From positions 248,001-312,000 of the forward strand of contig CAWBOY010000008.1 of NCBI GenBank assembly GCA_963790585.1: a stretch of DNA of 64,000 nucleotides. Reading direction: 5' to 3'. The notes under the pieces are model-generated. The model ran no database searches. It saw only the letters and a program-made list of their open reading frames with translations, and was not told the origin of the DNA. How positions within the stretch are numbered: position 1 is the first letter of the stretch; every line of letters begins with the position of its first letter. The translations under genes and the position numbers were made by a program. Shown in pieces: positions 57,084 to 64,000 of this stretch. Origin of the DNA: CAWBOY01 sp963790585. Lineage in GTDB: Bacteria > Planctomycetota > Planctomycetia > Gemmatales > Gemmataceae.

Positions 57084-57156
57084 AAAACGCACATTCCCAC
57101 GCATCAACTCGACGCATAGGATAAAGCCCAGGCGAGGACTGGGAGCATACCTTATC

Positions 57157-57855
57157 ATGCTTATGCGCATCAACAAGGCAGAACACGCGTTATCGCTGCA
57201 GAACGGCGACCGCATGACCCAAGCGGAGTTCCATGTACGCTATGAGGCCTATCCCAAGGATGTGAAAATCGAACTCATCGGAGGAACCGTGTTCATGGCG
57301 TCTCCCACGCGCTGGTCGCATGGAGCGTATCTGCTAAAGCTGGGCGCCATGATGGATCGTTATTCGGAAGCAACCCCCGGGATCGATTGTGCGATCGACG
57401 CGACGGCGATTTTGAGTGAAGAAAGCGAACCTCGGCCCGACCTGGCGCTTCGCGTTTTAGCCGAATATGGGGGGCAGTCGCAAGTCAATGATGAGAAATA
57501 CCTCGTCGGCGCTCCCGAACTCGTAGCCGAAATCGCCTTCAGCACCTACTCGATTGACATGCACCTCAAACGCGAAGACTACGAAAAAGCCGGTGTCGCC
57601 GAGTATCTCGTTGTCTGCCTCGAAGAGCGGGAGCTTCACTGGTTCAACTTTCGCACGGGGAGTGAAATCAGGGCGACCCGTGACGGCGTGTGGCGCTCGC
57701 AAGTCTTCCCAGGTTTTTGGATCGACGGAGCGGCCCTATTGGACTGCGCGTCCAAGAAGCTAAATGCCACGCTCCAACACGGTATCGCTAGCCCCGCCCA
57801 TGTTGCATTCGTTCGCAAGCTGGAACGCGTCCATCGCAAGCATTCAAAACAATAG
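57157..57855 (+). CDS. Uma2 (DUF820) family protein
   Basis: 232 residues; an internal ATG at 57214 (MTQAEFHVRYEAYP) is a plausible alternative start. The Uma2 restriction-endonuclease-like fold is visible: FHVRYEAYPKDVKIELIGGT with the Glu of the fold, SEESEPRPDLALRVL with PD..., and GAPELVAEIAFSTYSIDMHL with the E-x-x-S core, then REDYEKAGVAEYLVV. The family is large in cyanobacteria and planctomycetes; some members are suspected nucleases. No partner gene is adjacent. Confidence 0.88.
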   Translation: MLMRINKAEHALSLQNGDRMTQAEFHVRYEAYPKDVKIELIGGTVFMASPTRWSHGAYLLKLGAMMDRYSEATPGIDCAIDATAILSEESEPRPDLALRVLAEYGGQSQVNDEKYLVGAPELVAEIAFSTYSIDMHLKREDYEKAGVAEYLVVCLEERELHWFNFRTGSEIRATRDGVWRSQVFPGFWIDGAALLDCASKKLNATLQHGIASPAHVAFVRKLERVHRKHSKQ

Positions 57856-57883
57856 TTCCACAACAATAACGAGCCTTCTTCTC

Positions 57884-59119
57884 ATGGACACGTTGCTCGA
57901 TCGCTTTTGCCGCTATGTTCGCATCAACACCACGGCTGACGAGAAATCGACATCCTACCCTAGCACGCCGGGCCAGATGGAACTCGGTTGGATGTTGATG
58001 GAGGAGTTGGCGCGATGGGGCTGGAGGACGCCGAGCAGGATAGCCAGGGCATCGTCATGGCCACGGTGCCCGCAACCGTGAGCTATCGGACGCCGACCAT
58101 CGCGTGGATCGCCCATGTCGATACATCGCCGGAGACGACAGGGGCCAACGTCAAGCCGATCATCCACGAGAATTACGACGGCAAGGACATCGTTTTGCCG
58201 GGCGATCCGACGAAAGTGATTCGCACGGCGGAGAATCCCGAGCTACTCGGCATGACCGGCCAGACGATCATCACGACCGATGGCACGACGCTCCTTGGTT
58301 GCGACGACAAGGGCGGCGTGGCCGTCATCATGGAAGCGGTCGCGGAGCTGATGTCGCGGGCCGACGTGCCTCATGGACCTATTCGGATCTGTTTTACCTG
58401 CGATGAAGAAGTCGGGCATGGGGTCGACCATGTCGATCTGAAAAAGCTTGGGGCTGTTGTCGCCTACACGCTCGATGGCGGCGGCGTGGGCGAGATCGAC
58501 CATGAGACGTTCTCCGCCGACTTGGCCGTCGTCACGGTCAAGGGTGTCAACATCCATCCGTCGATCGGAAAGGGCCGCATGATCAACGCCGTGCGGCTGG
58601 CTGGACTGTTTCTCGATCAACTGCCGCGCGAATTCGAGTCGCCGGAAACGACTGCCGGCCGGGAAGGATTTCTCCACCCCTATCGCATTGAGGGCGGCGT
58701 CGGCGAAGTGACGATGCGAATCCTGCTGCGCGATTTCGATACCGCGCGTCTTTCGGATCGAGCCTGCGCTTTTGAATAAGATCGCGACGAATGTGAGTGA
58801 GCAATATCCTGGGTCGTCCATAAGCGTCGTTGTAACGCCCCAATATCGCAATATGGCCGACGGCCTGGCCAAAGAACCCCGCGCTGTAGAGTATGCGGAA
58901 GAAGCAATGCGTCACGCCGGCCTCGAGCCAAAACGAACCATCGTTCGCGGCGGCACCGACGGCTCACGCTTCACCGAGCTGGGCCTGCCGACGCCCAACC
59001 TTTCCTGCGGCGAACACAGCATCCACTCGCCGCTCGAGTGGACGTGCCTCGAAGAGCTAGCGACGTCGGTGCGCGTGCTGATCGAGTTGGCGAAGGTGTG
59101 GGCTGTGAACCAGGAATAA
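57884..59119 (+). CDS. pepT: Peptidase T (two frameshifts)
   Basis: About 411 residues, the family's usual size. The ATG at 57884 gives MDTLLDRFCRYVRINTTADE. Near 58012 one G is missing; the frame then reads LEDAEQDSQGIVMATVPATV, with the metal-site IAWIAHVDTSPETTG and LGCDDKGGVAVIMEAV, CFTCDEEVGHGVDHVDLKKL and YTLDGGGVGEIDHETFSADL. Near 58765 a shift leads into LLNKIATNVSEQYPGSSISV and GGTDGSRFTELGLPTPNLSC, then GEHSIHSPLEW. This is the M20B zinc tripeptidase that removes N-terminal residues from tripeptides. All expected metal and catalytic residues appear, so the breaks look like consensus errors. Confidence 0.85.
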
Positions 59120-59201
59120 ATGCGGCGTGAGACTCTTATCGAACTTCTCTTAGCAAACGCCCCGAATTACCACATAAAACCTTGAACACGGCGGCCCAAT
59201 T

Positions 59202-59894
59202 ATGTGTATTTGTGCTGAAGTGAGTTTCGGTCTGGCAGCGGCACTCGTTCCCGCGGGAATTTATTGTGTCAATTGTGTCTCTACGAAGAATCCAAGGCTG
59301 CTACCCATTGCCATCATCCCCATCTTCTTTGGAGTTCAGCAAATCTCTGAAGGCTTGATTTGGACGGGCCTTCGTACTTACGATACGCAGCTTGTGACGA
59401 TTTCCGGCTTAGTCTTCCTTTTCTTCGCATTGGTGTTTTGGCCGTTTTGGATCCCATTTTGTGCTTATTTCAATCAGCGCGACAAACAGATTAGGAGGAT
59501 TCAAGCCGCTATCACAGCTTTTGGCCTGGCGCTAGGCCTAGTTGTCTACATTCCGCTGCTGAACGATTTCGTATCGCCCGTGGCTGAAGTACAGCACCAT
59601 TCCATCCATTACAACGTTCAGAATACGACGACATTTCAATACGTACCGAAACTGATTTGGGAATTATTCTACGTAGCTGTCGTCGCTTCCCCTTTGATCT
59701 TCTCACCCACGAGAAAATTTGTCTTTCTAGGTGTTGCGCTCGTGCTATCGGCGGCGATTAGTTTTATTGTCTTTTGGTATGCTTTCGCTTCGGTTTGGTG
59801 TCTGGTGGCGGCTTTCCAGTCCCTTTACCTTTGCTTTGTCATGCCCTCTCTCGCGACGGAGCCAGTGCCTGTGGCGGAAGCCGAGGTCAGCTAA
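59202..59894 (+). CDS. DUF6629-like integral membrane protein
   Basis: 230 residues with about seven hydrophobic segments. The start MCICAEVSFGLAAALVPAGI with two Cys, then LPIAIIPIFFGVQQISEGLI and WTGLRTYD, resembles the DUF6629 family of bacterial membrane proteins. Function unknown. It stands alone between pepT and a convergent minus-strand gene. Confidence 0.78.
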   Translation: MCICAEVSFGLAAALVPAGIYCVNCVSTKNPRLLPIAIIPIFFGVQQISEGLIWTGLRTYDTQLVTISGLVFLFFALVFWPFWIPFCAYFNQRDKQIRRIQAAITAFGLALGLVVYIPLLNDFVSPVAEVQHHSIHYNVQNTTTFQYVPKLIWELFYVAVVASPLIFSPTRKFVFLGVALVLSAAISFIVFWYAFASVWCLVAAFQSLYLCFVMPSLATEPVPVAEAEVS

Positions 59895-59921
59895 ATCCAG
59901 GCGCCGGCCCGATGGATTCTA

Positions 59922-60668
59922 TTATCTCTCCGCATAGTACAATATAGCGCCATCGTCAAATAGGGCGAACTCAGGGCGCGGGACGTCGCCCAAGCTGGGA
60001 GCTGGCTTGAGTCGCAACACGCGCCGCTCATGGAGATGGCGCAGGCCGTCGTGAAAGCCACCAATGGAAAGATCGACGTGCTGATGCGTGATCGCCTCAA
60101 AGAGCTCCGGAAGGGTACAGTCGCCCGGAGCGCCGGTGCCTCGACGGCGATCAAGATAGTTCAAGGCATCAATCGACCAAGGATGGAGCTCCGCTAGCTC
60201 CGGCGGCAAAAGGGGTGTGGCGCTCTCTAGACGGCGTAGCGTGTCCTCGACGCGACAAGCGAGCGCTGCGAGGCGATCGACCCATTTTTGAGCATCGGCT
60301 GCGAGGCGTGTTTCGAGAGCCTGAAACGACTCTCGCATCTCGACGAGCCAAAGCGGAACGGCCTGTTGATTCGCACGCAGAGTGGCACGAAGGTCATGAA
60401 GAGCACGAAGCGGCGATTCGTGCTCATGTAAAAAATCAATGCCGCGCGGCGTGAGCCGAACCCATTCGATTGAAGACTTGCCCTTCACTTCAACACGTGT
60501 CGAATCGAGCAAGCCCTGCCGTTGAGCCTGGGCCGCCGCTTCGCCCGAGGAGCCTGCCCGACTAGGAAACAGCCCATCGAGCTTCCCGCTGCGGTAAAGC
60601 CGGTGTTCCTCTCCGCCCGTCAGCGCTTGCTTCAGAGCGGCAATGACTATTTCGGTGACTTTGTCCAT
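59922..60668 (-). CDS. Hypothetical protein, possibly winged-helix
   Basis: 248 residues from the ATG at 60668 (MDKVTEIVIAALKQALTGGE). The first 75 residues look like a winged-helix (AALKQALTGGEEHRLYRSGK, SSIEWVRLTPRGIDFLHEHE), and a second such unit may lie near the end (LPELFEAITHQHVDLSIGGF then GLRHLHERRVLRLKPAPSLG). The middle is a coiled coil (SFQALETRLAADAQKWVDRL). I do not recognise a named family; the layout suggests a DNA-associated protein, but this is inference. Confidence 0.65.
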   Translation of the reverse strand: MDKVTEIVIAALKQALTGGEEHRLYRSGKLDGLFPSRAGSSGEAAAQAQRQGLLDSTRVEVKGKSSIEWVRLTPRGIDFLHEHESPLRALHDLRATLRANQQAVPLWLVEMRESFQALETRLAADAQKWVDRLAALACRVEDTLRRLESATPLLPPELAELHPWSIDALNYLDRRRGTGAPGDCTLPELFEAITHQHVDLSIGGFHDGLRHLHERRVLRLKPAPSLGDVPRPEFALFDDGAILYYAER

Positions 60669-60819
60669 GCCCTTGACCCATTCTCGGACACGAAGCGCAC
60701 ACCTGCAGCGAACAAAGTACCTCCTACAACGCTCACGGTATAGAGCAAGTAGCGAATGACGCGCCATTCGCCATTTGCTCACACTTCAGGTTCGGAAAAT
60801 GCAATCGACTGAAAACAAC

Positions 60820-63130
60820 TCACTCAACCACGACTTCCAGCGCCCTTTGGCCACCGACCTTGCCGTTGATCGTCGTGTATTCGTAGCTGACCGTCGATTT
60901 CCCTTTCGCTTCCGCTTTAATTACGATCAGCAGTTCTCCGGTCGATTGGTTGAATGTAACCTTGAGGTGTTTATCGGCGGAATGGAATGTCGCATCTTCG
61001 ATATCCGAGACCTTGACGCCCGTTGCGATCGAGGCGGATTGTCCGACCTGCAGTACCAATTTGGTCGGCATTGTCGCCGCGCTATACTTCAATATGCGGC
61101 TCTTCTCCTCCAGCATCACTCGCAACTCTACAGGTTTGGACGCAAACCCTTTTCCTTTCCAGGTCAGCGTGTAGAGTCCCGATTTGGGAAAGAGCTTGGT
61201 CGCGGTGGCGTCAGACAGTCCGATCGAGAATTGCGCGAGCTTCCCTGGTTTGAGCCGATCGAGCTTTTTCATATCGATTTCCTGCACGACACCGCCTTGC
61301 AGCTCGTGGGACTTGCCATTGACGTCTAGGATCGATCCCAAAAGATCGATATTCGATTCTTCCGTCGTGCCATCATTGAGTAGCGCGAACGAGAGCTTAA
61401 ATTGATCATTGGCCTGGTCCAGAACAGGATGTGACACGGAGAGACCGGCCCATAGGGGGTTGGGTTCCTCCACTTTTTTGAGAGTCAGGCTGATCGTGCT
61501 TGAGCCCTTGGGCGACATAAATTCTTTGGGACGATCGTAGTTGGGAACCTGTGCCAAGGTCAGCTTGAGTTCGCCGCCTTTGAGTTGGCAGATACCTTGA
61601 ACTTTCTTGCCTTTGTGCTCTTCTGAAGTGGGGAAAACATCGATGCGGTTTGGTGTGACACCGGTATTCAGGCAATATGTGAATTCCATAATCTCAGAAG
61701 CTTTCTTTAATGCTTCCTTGGATAGTGGGATGCTGGTATCGACGACGACTTTCAATGGAACTTGATCGATGAGCCTGCCAGGTTGCTCGACACCAGAATC
61801 CAGGACAGATATTACACCAAACCAGTAAGTGCCATCACTTGGCGCTCGGAAGGTAAAGCTATTTCGGGCGCTCAGGTTTGTTGGATCGGGTTCAATTTCG
61901 TCCTTCCTGCCCCATGTTTTGCCTTCATCTCGGGAGACATAGAGTTGCACAGTCTTGATCCCAAGGCCATTGGCCTGCACTCGGAACGGGATCTGGAACT
62001 CTCGAAAATTAACGTGGTGAACTCCCGTAGCAGCCGCTTCCGCGTGGCCCACAAACAATTGCTTGAAGGAACACAGCATCTTGTCCGCCGTGAACGTGAT
62101 CGTGGGATGATCCGTGAGGGAGAGGATAACATCTTGTCCTTCCAGTTCCGCCGCGACCACCCTCCACGTTCCATCCAGCCGGTTCTCACTATACAGCTTC
62201 TCCGCCCTGACATTCGGGTCCGCTGTTTTAGCCGCGACAGGAGTGTCGTTCCCTGCCGCAGGCGCCAAGAATGCCGCTCCGCCGAACCCGATGGTCAACA
62301 TCACTATCACCAACAACCCGATGCCCGCCTTGGTAATTTTGTCCATGAACATTCCTTTGATGATGGTTTCCGAGAGAGTCGCAATTGTCGCCGGGACCAC
62401 CCCGGACGCCACCGAGCCTGAGGCAAATTCGGTTGCGGCTTTCGCCGTCACGGCGATGAGGGACGCCCTCATGCCGGCTGATGTTAATTGAGCGGTCATC
62501 GTCGTTGCCAGGAAAGCAGTCGACGTTGTGACGCCGCGAACGGCAAGGCGTCGCGCCAGGAGTTGTGCGCTCGCACGAGTCTGCCGGAGACCGTACCGAC
62601 TGGACAGCCCAGCTGTCGGGCAGCCTCCTGATGCGTTCGCCCTTCGAGATCGCACAGGACGACGGGTGCCCGGTAATGTCCAGGAAGGCGAGCCAGCTCC
62701 TCTTCGAGTATATTTACGATCTCGTTCGTGCTATGCGCTATTTCGCTCCCGGTTTCGGGCATAGTCGCCACCTGCTTTTCCCGGGCTCGACGACGTGCGG
62801 AAGCCGCGCGGGCTTTGAGGGCGGTGCGTCGAGCGACTTCATAGAGCCACCCGGCGACGATGCCGCGCGGCCGAACCGAGCCAGCCTTCCGCGCCAGCAC
62901 GAGAAAAGCCGCCTGAAACGCATCCTCCGCCTCTTGCTCATGTCCCAAGACACGGCGACAAACTCCCAACACCATCGGCCCATGCCGACGAACGAGATCG
63001 GCGAAAGCCGCTTCGTCCCGCGCGACGACGAAGCGCTCCAAAAGCTGCCCATCGCTCGGCGGTCGTAGCTCCGCGCCAGCAGAAGCCCCCGGACAACTTC
63101 AAGGACTTGCTCGCTCGTTTTCGTGGCCAT
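60820..63130 (-). CDS. ECF sigma factor with membrane-anchored C-terminal TIGR03067-like extension (two frameshifts)
   Basis: About 769 residues. MATKTSEQVLEVVRGLLLAR starts at 63130; near 63065 one C seems missing, then ERFVVARDEAAFADLVRRHG (sigma2) and GHEQEAEDAFQAAFLVLARK, followed by sigma4 LPGHYRAPVVLCDLEGRTHQ and RQLGCPVGTVSGRL. Near 62565 a shift leads into QLLARRLAVRGVTTSTAFLA, then an Ala-rich linker and one membrane helix (GIGLLVIVMLTIGFGGAAFL). Outside lies a TIGR03067-like domain interrupted by an inserted domain. In planctomycetes ECF factors with such tails are known; the tail may sense envelope signals and release or hold the sigma part. Confidence 0.75.
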
Positions 63131-63445
63131 GCTCGCCGCATCCTCGCACTTCAGGCACAACGTCTACAGTATAAATGCCCGGAGCGGCAGGATTGCATAC
63201 AGGAAATGATGAGATTGTTGGAAAAAAGGGATTTCCGAACCTCAAGCGTCAGCGAAGAGCTTTTGTATTCTTCGCTAACACCTATCGAGAGGTGGGAGCT
63301 TCCTGAGTCAAACCTGAATTGCCATACCTCGGAGATTCAGTGAACACACGCTGAGACAGTGCTTCGGCCGAGAATCCAATCGCGACTTTGGCGGGTCTAA
63401 ATACCTTCGCTAACGCTTCAGGCTCGGTAATACCCTTCGCAATTC
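63131..63445. other. Intergenic region with family B repeat fragments
   Basis: Holds CGTCAGCGAAGAGC-like (from 63239) and CTTCGCTAACGCTTCAGGCTCGGTAA-like (63407-63433) elements that match the arms of family B, with about 125 bases between them. No gene is supported. Confidence 0.6.
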
Positions 63446-64000
63446 TCACCCCGTCCGCTTCAGCTCCCCCTCCACCGCATGATCCCGTATCTGCTTCACG
63501 AACCGATCCCACGCGGCGGGATTCGACGGCACCTGCGGGCTGATGCGATCCAGGTCTTCGAGGACGGCCATCGCACTCGGATAGGCCAAGTCACCGGTCG
63601 CTTGGAGGTGCGCCATCATCGTGAGCAACGACTCCGGGAAACCCTTATGGTTTCCAGCCCAACCCGCGACGACACCTCCAAGTTCCCGCAAATCATCTGC
63701 GGCGGTCGGCTCGGTAGCGCTCGGGACGCTAGTCAACCAGCTCGGCTCGCCGAGGCCTGTCATTTTCAAGACACCAGCCCCAGTTATCACAAACGAACTA
63801 GCGTGCAAATGTCCGTGAATTAGCCCCGCGTCGTGAGCGGCCTGGAGGCCAAGCACCGCCTGAGCCAGGAGACGGAAGAAAACTCCAGGCGCGGCCATCT
63901 GTTGGGGCCAGTCGGAGCTGGTCAGGCCGGTCAGCCATTCCTGGAGGGCAGCGGGCCGGCCGGCTATGTCGAGAACCTCGTAGGTCGCGGCCAGGTTTTC
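63446..64000 (-). CDS. Partial Ser/Thr protein kinase-like protein, probable pseudokinase
   Basis: 185 codons are visible; the N-terminal part lies beyond the window end, as the frame is open to 64000. The C-lobe of a Hanks-type kinase is recognisable: LLAQAVLGLQAAHDAGLIHG then HLHASSFVITGAGVLKMTGL. The catalytic HRD is HGH, the loop Asn is replaced by Ser-Phe, and DFG is TGLGE, so the residues for phosphotransfer are missing. Such pseudokinases are frequent in planctomycetes and may act as scaffolds. The tail RFVKQIRDHAVEGELKRTG closes the protein. Confidence 0.75.
   Translation of the reverse strand, partial: ENLAATYEVLDIAGRPAALQEWLTGLTSSDWPQQMAAPGVFFRLLAQAVLGLQAAHDAGLIHGHLHASSFVITGAGVLKMTGLGEPSWLTSVPSATEPTAADDLRELGGVVAGWAGNHKGFPESLLTMMAHLQATGDLAYPSAMAVLEDLDRISPQVPSNPAAWDRFVKQIRDHAVEGELKRTG

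Overview
The window looks like chromosomal DNA of a planctomycete, most probably of the Gemmata/Gemmataceae type. The evidence is a DUF1549/DUF1553 cytochrome-like protein next to a haem-c/WD40 protein, three DUF1559 proteins with prepilin leaders, paired small lipoproteins, an ECF sigma factor with a membrane-anchored C-terminal extension carrying a TIGR03067-like domain, a degenerate Ser/Thr kinase, and many long palindromic intergenic repeats. No rRNA, tRNA, CRISPR array, insertion sequence or prophage was seen.

Layout. 1-5.2 kb: end of an exported protein, the DUF1549/DUF1553 protein and the cytochrome/WD40 protein. 5.6-8.1 kb: GNAT acetyltransferase, an excisionase-like antitoxin with a PIN toxin (broken reading frame) and an LssY_C protein. 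8.3-14.98 kb (minus strand): a coupled DUF58/membrane-protein operon, a YacP-like NYN nuclease, a secreted esterase-like protein and a stand-alone E2-type acyltransferase. 15.5-16.3 kb: two paralogous zinc-ribbon microproteins and a third small protein. 16.4-19.1 kb (minus): a HAD phosphatase/HerA-like ATPase fusion and AlkA. 19.2-20.4 kb: AhpD-like protein and a VapBC-type pair. 20.4-24.6 kb: a signalling operon of histidine kinase, KdpD-N/UspA protein and HD-GYP response regulator, then a molybdate-type permease. 25.6-29.6 kb (minus): alternating lipoprotein and DUF1559 pseudopilin genes. 29.6-32.0 kb: DUF433 protein and a ketoacyl synthase/chain-length-factor pair. 32.3-35.7 kb: tricorn-like protease. 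35.9-40.2 kb: J-like protein, MarR regulator, membrane protein, RluA pseudouridine synthase and a small protein. 40.3-43.0 kb (minus): soluble histidine kinase and a zinc-ribbon membrane protein. 43.4-49.8 kb: secretin-fragment protein, VanZ, GlmS and a GH38-like protein. 50.1-51.1 kb: a DUF1559 protein with a strong terminator. 51.3-57.0 kb: a chaperone operon (TPR protein, J-like protein, GrpE, DnaK, zinc-ribbon protein). 57.2-64.0 kb: Uma2, PepT, DUF6629-type protein, an unknown gene, the sigma factor fusion and a partial pseudokinase.

A dominant technical observation is that about a dozen clearly conserved genes are broken by roughly 25 one- or two-base shifts. Most are in short homopolymers or GC repeats, while long neighbours (DnaK, GlmS, the 930-residue protein) are intact. 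This looks like residual consensus error in the assembly rather than gene decay. I therefore give such genes as single CDS features with the shift positions noted. All functional names rest on motif recognition by eye; no database search was run.
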